A stretch of 64,000 nt of DNA, taken from NCBI GenBank assembly GCA_963576565.1, contig OY755044.1:45245235-45309234 (forward strand), given 5' to 3'. Both the position numbers and the translations under genes were made by a program. Positions within the stretch are counted from its first letter, which is position 1, and each line of letters starts with the position of its first letter. The notes beneath the pieces are model-generated. The model searched no databases, was not told the origin of the DNA, and was given only the letters and a program-made list of their open reading frames with translations. Source of the DNA: Aspidapion aeneum (taxonomy: Eukaryota > Arthropoda > Insecta > Coleoptera > Brentidae). Positions 9,079 through 19,645 of this stretch are shown here, piece after piece.

Positions 9079-11985
9079 ATGAAAAACCTAAGACGAACCA
9101 AGCAAAGAAACAGGAATATGATTTTTGGTACATGGAACGTACAAGGAATGAATCGAAAAATGAATGAAATAGTACATGAGTGCAGCAGAATGAAGGTAGA
9201 CCTTGCTGTACTAACAGAAACGAAAAAGAAAGGAAAAGGATCTGAAAACCTAGGACAATATGACCATTTCTATAGCGGAGTGGCAAAAGAAAAACATGCC
9301 CAACAAGGAGTATCTATTTTGGTCAACAAAAGATTTAGAAAATTTATCACCATCTGGGAAGCAGTCAATGAAAGGCTAATTAAAATGAATATAACAATAA
9401 AAGGAATGAGACTTACGATTTTTGGAATCTATGCGTATAACGACGATGCAAATGTAGCCGTGAAAGACAATTTTTTTGAAGAAATACACAATGAAATATC
9501 AGCAGTAAGTGCATCTAGAGAAATTGTCATATTGGGAGATTTAAATAGTAGAACCGGTAACAGAGTTAATGATCTGACAGTTGGCCAATATGGAGAAAAT
9601 CTTGTTAATGACAATGGAAACCGGCTAATTACAGTATGTGAGCAATTAAACCTAAAAATCCAAAACGGTTTTTTTCAACATAAGGAAATACACAAATATA
9701 CCTGGACCAAACCCTCACAAAACCTGAAATCCGTCATTGATTATCTTATCACTAAACAAAAGACAAAACTAAAAATTCAAGATGTCAGAACAAAGCGTGG
9801 ATCAACATGCGGAAGTGATCACTATTTTCTGGAGTCCAAAATTCTCTTTCCTTATCAAGGCCGAAGCCTGCATCAACAACATCTTGATGATACAGTGATT
9901 GAAGAAATTGATCACTGTAAATATAATCTACTAAGCCTAGAACATGACAGCGTAAAAAACTTATACAAAAAGAGACTGAACGAAAAACTTAATACAAGTT
10001 CAGGTGAAACCCCAGATGAGGAATACGAATGTATTACATTAAGCATCCACCAAGCTGCAAAAGAAGCACTAGGATTAGTGGAAGAAACTTCTAAAAGAAG
10101 AAAACCATACTGGTGGGATGCTGAGATTGAGAGAGAAATAGAGGAAAAAAGGAAATTATATCACACCTACTTATCCCAAAAGACAGATAGAAGCAGACAA
10201 GAATACAAAATCGCGCAATCAAAGGTGAGAAGAATGATCAGTGATAAGAAAAATCATTCGTGGACGCAAAAGTGTCAGAAAATAGATTCTTACTTAGGAG
10301 GTAGGAGAAGTACCGAAAGCTGGAAAACTATAAGATCGATTAAAAAAGAAACATGCAGAGATATCATTTCACCAATACCAGACAAAGAATGGGATGAGCA
10401 TTTTAAAAAACTTTTAACTGAAGATAGAGCAGAATTCAAGGAAGACGCAAGAGACAATATAATTAGAACGATGGGATCTCCAGTACCCCTCACAATCTCT
10501 GAGGTCAAAAACGTGTGCACAACCTTAAAAAGCGGTAAATCTGCCGGACCCGGAAATATCCCAGCCGAACTTATTAAATATGGCACTGAAGAACTGTTTT
10601 GGAGATTACGGAATCTTTTCCAAAAATATTTAAATGGAACTGTAGTCCCAACTGAGTGGAAAACGTCATATATATCCACAATACACAAAAAAGGAAGGAA
10701 AGATATATGTGACAATTATAGAGGTATATCTGTGACTAGTACGCTAAGCAGAATATACGGTAAAATAATAAGAAATAAAGTAGAGAGCGAATATAAAGAC
10801 ATGGAGGCAGAAGAACAAGCTGGTTTCAGGGCGGGTAGATCGACTTCAGATCATCTCTTTTGTATAACCCAAGTTATTGAAAAGAAAATGGCATACGGTC
10901 AAGAGCTGCATCTGCTTTACGTGGATTTGCAGAAGGCATATGATAGTATACCACTAAACCTACTTTGGAAAGCGTTGGAAAACACAAACATAAGCGTACA
11001 ACTAATTAAGGCCATCCAAGAGTTATACCGCAATAGTAAGGCAAAAGTTAAAATAAAAGCAAAACTAACCAAAGGCTTTCAAGTAAATAAAGGTCTTAAA
11101 CAAGATTGCTGTATCTCGCCTACGCTCTTCAAGATATACTTGGAACAAGTCCTTAAAGTATGGAAGAGAAAATGCCAAAACATGGGAATTCCGTTGGACG
11201 AAACCACCTTGTATACTTTATGTTTCGCCGATGATCAGATAGTAGTGGCTCAGGATTATGACGACCTCGAATATATGACACGAAAACTAATAGAAGAGTA
11301 CAATAAGTGGGGACTAGAGGTTAATCTCAATAAGACAGAGTATATGTGTATCGGTGGAATGAAACAGGATCTAATCTTAAATACCGGGCAGCGAATTCAC
11401 TCCTGTGATGAGTATAAATACTTAGGTCTAAAAATTACAGCTGACGGAACACTAGACAAAGCTATAAAAGATCGAAACGTACAAGGAAGAAAAGCAATAA
11501 CTTTATTAAATGGAATAATTTGGGACCAAAGTATATCAAAACATAACAAAAAGCTTATATATAACACCATTATAAAAAGTATTATTACATACGGCTCAGA
11601 AGTATGGCCAATCAAGGATAGAACAGAAAAAATGCTTTCCGCTACGGAGATGGACTATTGGAGAAGAGCAGCAGGGAAATCAAAAAGAGAAAGAGTTACA
11701 AATCAAAGAATAAGAGAAATTATGACAGTAAGTGAACGTACTTTAGTGGATGATATAAGAACAAAACAACTGGTGTGGTACGGACATGTACAAAGAATGA
11801 ATGACGAAAGACTACCTAAACAAATACTACAATGGAAACCAACTGGCCGAAGAAAACGAGGACGGCCAAGGAGAAGCTGGAGAGAAGGAATAGACAGTGA
11901 AATAAGAATAAGAGGCCTAGATGATGAATTATGGGCAAACAGAAACGAGTGGAGATTGGGTATCGGAAGACGTAGAACGTTGTGA
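9079..11985 (+). CDS. LINE ORF: APE endonuclease + reverse transcriptase, intact
   Basis: The protein performs target-primed reverse transcription. Residues about 14-255 are an APE-type endonuclease: FGTWNVQGM, Glu47 in LTETKKKG, GDLN with Asp154 and Asn156, and GSDH with Asp247-His248. Residues about 470-780 are the reverse transcriptase: KSGKSAGPGNIPAELIK, STIHKKG, AGFRAGRST, LYVDLQKAYDS with Asp616, and the active-site FADD with Asp718-Asp719 (most families have YADD). The tail has YLGLKI, a YGSEVWP motif and a basic GRRKRGRPRRSW segment. All catalytic residues are present and no stop or frameshift is seen. The start at 9079 is the first ATG of the frame after the leader; the next Met is residue 14. 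Confidence 0.93.
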   Translation: MKNLRRTKQRNRNMIFGTWNVQGMNRKMNEIVHECSRMKVDLAVLTETKKKGKGSENLGQYDHFYSGVAKEKHAQQGVSILVNKRFRKFITIWEAVNERLIKMNITIKGMRLTIFGIYAYNDDANVAVKDNFFEEIHNEISAVSASREIVILGDLNSRTGNRVNDLTVGQYGENLVNDNGNRLITVCEQLNLKIQNGFFQHKEIHKYTWTKPSQNLKSVIDYLITKQKTKLKIQDVRTKRGSTCGSDHYFLESKILFPYQGRSLHQQHLDDTVIEEIDHCKYNLLSLEHDSVKNLYKKRLNEKLNTSSGETPDEEYECITLSIHQAAKEALGLVEETSKRRKPYWWDAEIEREIEEKRKLYHTYLSQKTDRSRQEYKIAQSKVRRMISDKKNHSWTQKCQKIDSYLGGRRSTESWKTIRSIKKETCRDIISPIPDKEWDEHFKKLLTEDRAEFKEDARDNIIRTMGSPVPLTISEVKNVCTTLKSGKSAGPGNIPAELIKYGTEELFWRLRNLFQKYLNGTVVPTEWKTSYISTIHKKGRKDICDNYRGISVTSTLSRIYGKIIRNKVESEYKDMEAEEQAGFRAGRSTSDHLFCITQVIEKKMAYGQELHLLYVDLQKAYDSIPLNLLWKALENTNISVQLIKAIQELYRNSKAKVKIKAKLTKGFQVNKGLKQDCCISPTLFKIYLEQVLKVWKRKCQNMGIPLDETTLYTLCFADDQIVVAQDYDDLEYMTRKLIEEYNKWGLEVNLNKTEYMCIGGMKQDLILNTGQRIHSCDEYKYLGLKITADGTLDKAIKDRNVQGRKAITLLNGIIWDQSISKHNKKLIYNTIIKSIITYGSEVWPIKDRTEKMLSATEMDYWRRAAGKSKRERVTNQRIREIMTVSERTLVDDIRTKQLVWYGHVQRMNDERLPKQILQWKPTGRRKRGRPRRSWREGIDSEIRIRGLDDELWANRNEWRLGIGRRRTL

Positions 11986-12024
11986 AACCGATAAATATAT
12001 ATATAATATATATAGGATTGCTCA

Positions 12025-13896
12025 GTTTGCCGAATCTGTCTGCAATCGATGTTCAAGGTCAAACTCGCTGTTACGTCACCACTTGTGCTGGGCAAAAAGC
12101 GCGCCTATTGTTATATTGGATTTTATGAGCTTTTAGAGCTATTTTCTTTTTGCAAATAAAATTTTATGCAAAATTGAGGCATTGTACATTTAAAAATATT
12201 GTCTTTACATTAAATAAAAGGATGATAAATGATTTTATATTTGAAATATCAGTTAAATAAATTAAATTTAAATACTTAAAGTAAAAAAAAAAGCTAGATA
12301 TTATGTCGTAGTACCTAGGCCAACAGATGATAGAGGAGGTCATGTCTGATAAAAAAGTTCCTATAATGCATGGGTCAAACCTCATTCTTTGTAGAGATAC
12401 AGAGCATCAAAGTTGGCAATTTTTTTAACCTTTTTTGATAATAACTTTTTTAAAAAACGCAGTAAAAACATGAAATTGGGTAAAGTCGTGTATTAGAACT
12501 AGAGCAATAAATTGAAATAAAACTTATTTTGACAAAAATTAGTCGGTCAATTTTTTTTGGTAAAAACTTAATAAGTGCCATATGTATTTAACGCAATGTT
12601 TTTTTTTTATATTTTTTGTTAATAAAAACAAGCCTTTAGTGACTCATAATAATAAATAAAATATTATTGATATTTCTTAAAAGAATAAGTAAGCAAAAAT
12701 TAATTTTAAAAAAATTATTATTTTTTATACATTTTTGGAGGTAATTTTGACAGCCTGTATCTTCTTAACTTGGAATTTTATTAAAAAAAGGACATTTTTG
12801 AATCACAATTAGCTGAGTATTCAGCTGTCTGTGATAGATTTTCTTTTTTTTGCAAACCCCTTTTTCCCCCACTCCTCTAACATTAAAAATCCTATAACTT
12901 AAAAACAGATGTGTGTTGACCCCATGTTATATAAACTTTTTTAACGGAAATTACCTCCTCTATCACCTGCTGCATTATAGCCCCCAAGTATAATTTGTAT
13001 AATTTGTCCAATTGTTATAAAAGTATGTAAAGAAATTATTTTGCGATAATAATTAAAAACGGAAATATAGGTTGACGAAAGTTTAATTGATTTATTTAAA
13101 AAGGATAAGCACAAATATTGTTCTTAACAAATAGACAAAAAACAAAAAGAAAAAAAATGCACATTATGTATAGTTTAATTATTAAAACCGCTTATTAAAG
13201 CATGTTAAGAAATTATTAATTAGATAATTTAAAAACGGGAATATAGAACATAAAAAAAGTATTTATTATTACAATTAGGCATTTCGTTTCCCTAGTAATG
13301 AATTAATTGTATGTTTTGTGGGTTTTGGGAAGTTGAAGAAAAACAACCATTGATTTTATGGCGACGTTTCGTGTTTAGACTAACACTTTTTCAAGCCTCA
13401 AATCACAGTTGGGTCTTCGGCAGCAAAGCCAGTGAGTATTGGTTTATTGACAACAGCATATTACACATTTTTTTTTTATGGAAGTTAAAATATTTATTTT
13501 TGAAATTTTTGTCTTTTATTTATAACATTTTTTTTACCCTGTAAACAAACGTTCTTCTCTGTCCTGAATCGAATTTTTACAAACTGTTAACAAACCAAAC
13601 TTGAAAATGTTTTTTTATATGTCTTTTCTTAGTAGCACTGCACTGAAACAATCCAAAAAACACAAATTATTCAGCGAAATATCAACAAAACTCTCTTGAA
13701 AATACGAATAACATCATATACAACGAACGTAAACAAAGGACTTAGCACAAGTGGTGACGTCACGCCGCTCTCCTCACCCCGCACAATTTGTTAAAACATG
13801 TTAAATGGGACTAAGCAGTCCTTTATGTCTATAGTCCTTGGTTTTATGTAAGATTAAAAACAACTACGTATGTTGCATGGTTTTTAAGTCGACCTG
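12025..13896. other. repeat-bearing AT-rich spacer
   Basis: No gene recognised. It includes a MITE (12320..12973) and a long-range inverted pair: the 17-base ACGTCACCACTTGTGCT at 12073..12089 and its exact complement at 13744..13760. Direct repeats of AAAACGGRAATATAG occur near 13055 and 13235. A plus-strand ORF at 13311..13544 lacks any motif. Confidence 0.45.
12320..12973. repeat. MITE with inverted ends
   Basis: The left end (CAACAGATGATAGAGGAGG and following 60 bases) is matched in reverse complement by the right end, which finishes CCTCCTCTATCACCTGCTGC at 12973. The right-end sequence reappears at about 47480..47640, so this is a dispersed family. No transposase inside. Confidence 0.7.
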
Positions 13897-14190
13897 TACA
13901 GGGTGGGGCATTTTCGTTGGTTTTATAGGGTACAGGCTAAACGGTAAGAGATACAAAAAAACTGACATACGTGTCCCGTCCTCTTTTTTAGTGTATTTTT
14001 TAATGGCGTCATCAAATCGAGGCTAACTAGATTAATTTAGCAGATACAGGGTGATTCTCAAAAATTGCCGATTTTTATTATCTTTTATTACTCGTTTATT
14101 TATGGAGACAGAAAAATTCTTCAAATACAAAAGTTTTATGATTTTGTACGTATAATTCAGTGGCGTATCCAGAAAAATTTAAAATATTTT

Positions 14191-14590
14191 ATTTGGTTTT
14201 ATAGGGTACAGGCTAAACGGTAAGAGATACAAAAAACTGACATACATGTCCCGTCTTCTTTTTTAGTGTCTTTTTTAATGGCGCCCTCAAATCTACGCTA
14301 ACTGTATTGGTTTAGCAGATATAGGGTGATTCTCAAAAATTGGCGATTTTTATTATCTCTTATTACTCGGTTATTTATGGAGATTACTTCAAATACAAAA
14401 GTTTTATGATTTTCTACATAAAATCAAGTGGCGTAACCAGAAAAATTAAAAATGTTTTAGTTTTCAAGATATTATCAAAAGTAACATTTTTTAAACGGAA
14501 CACCCTGTATGTAAGTACCTCAAAAAATTGAATTTTTCCTTGCAATTACAGCGATATATAACACTTTTCTTTGTCCTAAATAGGTAAAAT
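14191..14590 (+). repeat. second, internal terminal repeat of mariner-like copy 2
   Basis: It restarts at TTGGTTTTATAGGGTACAGG, already present at 13915, and runs through the same landmarks to the transposase start. Small differences show it descends from the other arm subtype and is not a simple recent duplication of 13899..14190. Confidence 0.75.
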
Positions 14591-14718
14591 ACGAAAAAAT
14601 ATTTTTTTTGTTGTTGGCTATGGATGGGATGAACTTTTGTTTTGCTTTTTTAACTTGTCACAAAGTCAAACGTCAATTAAGTATTGTTTTTGCTTTGTTG
14701 TTCTTACTTTTGTCTAGG

Positions 14719-15724
14719 ATGAATCTTTATCAAAACTATGAAAAGTTAAACATGTTTGAGTGCTATATTGAATCTAATAAAAATAGAGATGCAGCACTTA
14801 CACTAAATTTTGACCGTTATCCGAAACGACGTCAGCCAGACAAAAGGATGTTTCAAATAATGTATCACAATTTAAGTAAGTATGGGTCATTTGGAAAACC
14901 AAGAAATAAAATTTACAATAAAGAAAATAGAGAAACGGATGAAATAAACACGTTGGCTTGTGTTGCTGCTGATCCTACGGTATCTAGTCGTAATATAGAG
15001 AATGATATTGGTATAAGTAAACGTAGATTTTTAAGAGTATTGAAAAAGCATAAGTATAAACCTTATAAAATAAGAAAGGTTCATAATTTACATCCTGGAG
15101 ATGAACAACGGCATTTCGAATTTTGCAATTGGAATTTGCATATCTAGCGAAGGAATGTTTAATCGACATAATAATCGATATTGGTCAAACATAAATCCTC
15201 ATCAGACGGTGGCCAGGGCACAACAAGGGCGGTTTGGATTCCATGCATGGGTAGCGCTGTATCGAAATAGAGTGTTTAACTACAGGCTTTTTAATGAAAA
15301 CTTGAATGCAGAAGGATACAGACAAATTTTGGAAGAATATGTAATAATAGAGTTGGATAACATGCCATTAGGTGAAATAAATAACATTTATTTTCAACAA
15401 GACGGTGCTCCAGCACATAATAGCCATATGATAAGGAACTTGCTAACTGCCAATTTTGATGAAAATTGGATTGGTACATATGGGCCGAGCCGATGGCCCC
15501 CGCGTTCTCCCGGCCTGACCCCCCTCGACTTTTATTTTTGGGGATTTATCAAAAATGAAATTTATAAAACACGAAGTAACAATGTAGAGGAACTTAGGGA
15601 AAATTTTATTATTTGCATTGAGATAGTACCAAATATTGGCATCTATAACGCCACTCGTTCGGTTACAAGTCGAGTAGAAAAATGCATTGAGCAGAATGGG
15701 AGACAGTTTGAGCACTTTTTGTAA
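14719..15724 (+). pseudogene. mariner-like transposase, internal deletion and lost catalytic residue
   Basis: Starts at the ATG equivalent to the preferred start of copy 1. The frame follows copy 1 closely to about 15137, then about 59 bases are missing, which removes the segment with the first catalytic Asp (IWTDEAY) and shifts the frame. The remainder reads from 15147 to 15724 in another frame and keeps QQDGAPAHNS. The third catalytic position has changed from SPDLTP to SPGLTP. The product could not catalyse transposition, though the ends could still be used by an active relative. Confidence 0.9.
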
Positions 15725-16389
15725 CTAATTTTTATAATAACTATTTAGTTCTTATTACAAATTTATGTTGTTGTTCTTATAGTTTAGTAATATCTTAATA
15801 TTCTTGTTAAGTAGGTTCTGAATATACCTATTATAAAATAAAAAAATATTGAATCAATTCATAACGAACTATAAAAAAAATATTTTTCCGTATTTTACCT
15901 ATTTAGGACAAAGAAAAGTATTCAGTGTTATATATCATTGTAATCACAAGAAAAACTGCAATTATCTGAGATACTTACATACTGGGTGTTCCATTTAACA
16001 AAATGTTACTTTTGATAATATCTTGAAAACTAAAACATTTTTAATTTTTCTGGTTACGCCACTGGATTTTATGTAGAAAATCATAAAACTTTTGTATTTG
16101 AAGTTTTTTTCTATCTCCATAAATAACCGAGTAACAAGAGATAATAAAAATCGCCAATTTTTGAGAATCACCCTATATCTGCTAAACCAATACAGTTAGC
16201 GTAGATTTGAGGGCGCCATTAAAAAAGACACTAAAAAAGAAGACGGGACATGTATGTCAGTTTTTTGTATCTCTTACCGTTTAGCCTGTACCCTATAAAA
16301 CCAATGAAAATGCCCCACCCTGTACAGTTTACGTTTCCGGTCTGGTAATGCAAATATAATTATCACTTTTAGTCTTTGGGCTTGGTAGT

Positions 16390-16484
16390 GTTGCCGCGAG
16401 ACGAAACGAGACGAAAGAAGGCCTTCTCTCGTCTCGTCTCGTTATGCGAGTTAAAATGTGAAAATTTGTCTCTCGTCTCGGCAA
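16390..16484. repeat. GAGACGA-rich palindrome
   Basis: TTGCCGCGAGACGA at 16391 pairs with TCTCGTCTCGGCAA ending at 16484. Inside, a second palindrome is centred on AAGGCCTT near 16420 between AACGAGACGA and TCGTCTCGTT. The composition differs sharply from the flanks. Probably a small hairpin MITE. Confidence 0.6.
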
Positions 16485-16588
16485 TATATGCAATACATAT
16501 ACTAAATTACCTCGTTGATGCTGATGAAATAAAAGTTGTGGAAAAGTTTTGTATCGCTTTATTTAGTTAAAACTTTACCTAAAAACCT

Positions 16589-18838
16589 GATAGTCCGGAG
16601 CCTAAGCCACTTTTGTCTGCATTTTTGCGTACCGTAATGAAACTTGGCACGATTATAGTACAACACTATAGTAATATTTTACAAAGTGGTGCTTATCTCG
16701 AACCCAGTGCAGAGCAAAGATACAGGGTGTTTTATTTTTAATTGCATCTCTCTCGTTAAAATTCTGTATAAAATTCAAATGTAAAGCTAGAGCAATGAAA
16801 CTTTGCACCAATTATAGGGCATTAAAACAAAAATTGCTGGATGTGTGTGACGTATACAGGGTCGGAGTACAGGGGTTTTTAATTAATAATTCTAAATTAA
16901 AAAAATTTTAATAGATGAAAAAGTATGTGAATTTCTTAGACGTAACGATATTTAAAAAAAAATATACCAAATAAAAGATACTTAGCTTCTATTAATATTT
17001 TATAAAACGAAAAAAAACGTAGGTTTGAACTATTAAAAATAATTAAAAATTTTATGACCATTTTAAGTAATTTTTTTTATGGCGACGTTACAAATTCCTA
17101 TAGAAAACTCAAAATCAGCACAATATAACAATACTAGTACAGCTTTAATTTTTTAAAATAAAAAATTTTGTACAAAGTGTTAAAAAGTAACTACAGATTA
17201 AAGTTTTTTCGTAATTTTTTAGGTTAGTGCTAAAAATTCAAATAGCTCTAGATATGTCAAATAAACATGTCAATGAAATTACTATATTGTCTTTTATAAA
17301 CCATTTATCGCACTCTACTTTTAAAATAAGCGCTACATTATTGCCGTTTTCTGAACGTATATACTGGGCATCAAATACTTTAAAATCATTCTAGTGTTTT
17401 TTACATTATTTATTGTAGCTACTGCGTTAATAAGAATTTTGCAACAAGACTAGGCTCAATTTGTCGGTTTATTACAGGTTGTAACAAAAAAATTTAGATT
17501 TGTGTAATTTTGTAATATGCTGAAAGACACAGGATGATATTAAAAATATCATGTAAAAAGTAGTAGTCTCAAACTTTTGTTCATACCGGTTACGCAGTTT
17601 AAGATACCTTCTTAATTTTACTACCTGTTATAACTAGAGGAACGTCTTTTTAACTTGGTTTACACTGTTTTACTTAGTTTTGTCAATGTACGAAAATACA
17701 GGGTGTTTCTTTTGTCAATATATAAAAAATTTTAAACACGTAAAATTTATATTTTTTTTCTTTGGCTCCATTTAAGTGCACTAAGGCATGAAAAAAATAT
17801 AATTCCACTAAAAACATAAAATTTTGGAAACAAAAGGAAAGCCAAAAAACGCGTACATGAGTTACAGTAAAAAGTAAAATTTTAAAGAATTTTTTTTTCG
17901 CTTTAACACGTAGTACCATTACATAGTACCTTCAATCGATGAAAATTTAATTTTAAACAAAGGTTGTCCTTGGACTTTTTCTCCTAAAGGTAAAAATGCA
18001 AAAATATTAAATTTAAATACCACAGCCTATATCTCCTATGATTAGCAAAGTTGTTAATAACTTCGTTAATTTTGACTTTAAGAGAAAAAGTCATATAATA
18101 AATTTTGTTTAAAGCCAAATGTTCTTTCTATTGGCTTAAATGTATACCAACTCGTTATTTGATTTTCTTTTGTTCATCACCATCGTAATCAGGAAATAAT
18201 ACCACAATTTTGTCTATTTAACCGACCCTGTACCTCTAATATTAACGAAGTAAGTAATAGTGCTGACTTAACTTTGAATATTAAAATTTAAAAATTCCAG
18301 AAACTCCTCTTTTAATTAATTTATCAAATTTTATTAAGTTAGGCTTGGTTAGAAGTTTTTAATATTCTCTGGCGTAGATTTCAGAACAGGTACAGTTTGA
18401 TGTATTGACTTAATTTATATCTATTTTCGTTTAGAAGACGAAATTATTTAGAAATCGATACCCCACACTTTAGATGAAATAAGATTTTAACAATGACAGA
18501 AATTGTAGAAACCGAACCGAACCGAACCTCCTTCCTTTTGTCCCCCCCCCTCAAAAAAGCCGTTTTCTCAACTTAATTTTTTCTAAATTTTGTGGATTTA
18601 CAAGCTATAAAGTAAAATAAACAAAAAACTGTACGCGAAATGAGTTTCATATTTAATTTATACATTTTTTCTGCCCCACCTCAAGTACGCCCCAGTATCT
18701 CGGCCCTGCCCTGGGTTCTATCGGAGCACCACTTCTAAAATTGCATCTCTAGGTGTCTACTACCTCTGTGCCAATTTTCATTACGGTACGCGAAAATGCA
18801 GACAAACCCCAAAATTTTCCTCTTAGGCCCCGAACTAT
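16589..18838. mobile_element. 2.25-kb inverted-repeat element without visible transposase
   Basis: The left end (from ATAGTCCGGAGCCTAAG) and the right end (complement, ATAGTTCGGGGCCTAAG, ending 18838) match over about 150 bp, including TGTCTGCATTTTTGCGTACC and GTGGTGCT segments. The interior is AT-rich with no transposase ORF; several CAGGGTGTTT-like phrases (16720, 17697) hint at nested MITEs. It looks like a non-autonomous or fully decayed DNA transposon. Confidence 0.65.
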
Positions 18839-19232
18839 AAGTGTTCGTTAATAAAAGATTATTTTGTGTTTTGCCAATAACATAAATCCTTAAAAATAAT
18901 AATTGTCTTTAGGTAAATTCTTGGGTAAAACCATTAAGTCTTTGATGCATGCCGACGGCGGAGCGGAGGCGCGGCGACGAGGTAGCAGAGCAATAGGGTA
19001 TTTGACGAAGGGCGGATCCAGAGGTGCTTCTCGGGGGGGTTACTTTAGGTGACATTCTTTGTTGGTAAAAAACGGTATACATATATTTTTTTAAGCAGCA
19101 TTTTATTGAACTAGTCAGTGGTTGTAATTTTGATGATAATAACAATAGACACTTTTATGCGCCGCAGGCAAAAATTTTGAATTTTTATTAGCAAAAACAT
19201 TACTTTTTACTCATTTTTATGAGTGCCTACAG
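18839..19232. other. spacer with GC-rich patch
   Basis: Positions 18950..19060 are GC-rich and contain GGGCGGATCCAGAGG followed by a G-run, resembling the terminal repeat of some insect hAT elements. No partner end was found nearby. Confidence 0.3.
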
Positions 19233-19330
19233 CAGTAAAAGAACGAAAAAAGTGGCTAGAACTTGCTCGAAGAGACCCAAGGGCCTTATCTAATACATCT
19301 TCACTTTACATTTGTGAAGATCACTTTGAT
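19233..19330 (+). CDS. probable exon encoding the second half of a THAP zinc finger
   Basis: The plus strand reads VKERKKWLELARRDPRALS, then SLYICEDHFD. The Trp after basic residues and the C-x2-H of CEDHF are the hallmarks of the C-terminal half of the THAP DNA-binding domain. An acceptor-like CCTACAG precedes it (ends 19232) and GAT|GTAAAT at its end looks like a donor, so it may be a spliced exon. The first half of the domain (C-x2-4-C) was not found in a convincing position. It could belong to a host THAP gene or to a P-element-type transposase gene. A stop follows soon if read through. Confidence 0.65.
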
Positions 19331-19476
19331 GTAAATTATTTCTATTAATTTTTCTCACGTTGTCTATAATATATATATATAACTATTTCGTAAATGGCGA
19401 TGAAATTTTTGAGGTTATGTTTATTACAAGGGGTGAACAACTATAATAGGCAGAAAGGTGTACAAATTTTTAGGCG

Positions 19477-19645
19477 GTGCTAGGCAGTTATTAGGCGGGA
19501 CTAGGGAGTACCTCCAAATGCAGGATAGACATGCAGGCTAAATGTAGGACTGAGCAGTGCATATGCAAGACTGGGCAGTGCATAGACAGTGCATAGGCAG
19601 GGCTAGGCAGTACCTACGCAGGACTATGCAGTGTAACCTATGCAG
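19477..19645. repeat. degenerate minisatellite, GGCAGTGCATA-type units
   Basis: Successive phrases such as TAGGCAGT, GGACTGAGCAGTGCATA, GACTGGGCAGTGCATA and GGACTATGCAGTG recur about every 20-25 bases. G-rich relative to flanks; non-coding. Confidence 0.6.

Larger units (their letters stand above)
8684..12013 (+). mobile_element. full-length, structurally intact non-LTR retrotransposon (RTE-like, clade tentative)
   Basis: The element is 3330 bp between exact target duplications. It has a GC-rich leader of 395 bp, one open 968-codon ORF with endonuclease and reverse transcriptase, and a very short 3' part of about 28 bp ending in (TA)n instead of poly(A). A single ORF, short 3' end and simple-repeat tail suit RTE-type elements. 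The clade call rests on general layout and not on a tree. A decayed relative lies on the minus strand at 55170..57110. Confidence 0.9.
8673..12024. repeat. 11-bp target duplication of full-length LINE
   Basis: AGGATTGCTCA lies at 8673..8683 and 12014..12024, directly bounding a non-LTR retrotransposon. An exact 11-bp match in these two places is strong evidence for both ends of the element. Confidence 0.9.
13899..16322 (+). mobile_element. mariner-like DNA transposon, copy 2 (defective, double left end)
   Basis: Same family as the copy at 3680 but in opposite orientation. Its ends begin CAGGGTGGGGCATTTTCG at 13899 and finish with the complement at 16322, with TA at 13897-13898 and 16323-16324. 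The left side carries two successive inverted-repeat ends: 13899..14190 matches the right-arm type of copy 1, while 14191 onward matches the left-arm type and the right end of this copy. The transposase has lost essential residues. Confidence 0.88.

Noticed and set aside
9014..12095. Minus-strand ORFs inside the intact LINE
   Set aside because: They are shadows of the 968-codon plus-strand ORF.
13311..13544. 77-codon plus-strand ORF with FCGFWEVEEKQPLILWRRF
   Set aside because: No motif, hydrophobic AT-driven tail and no partner exon; too weak to call a gene.
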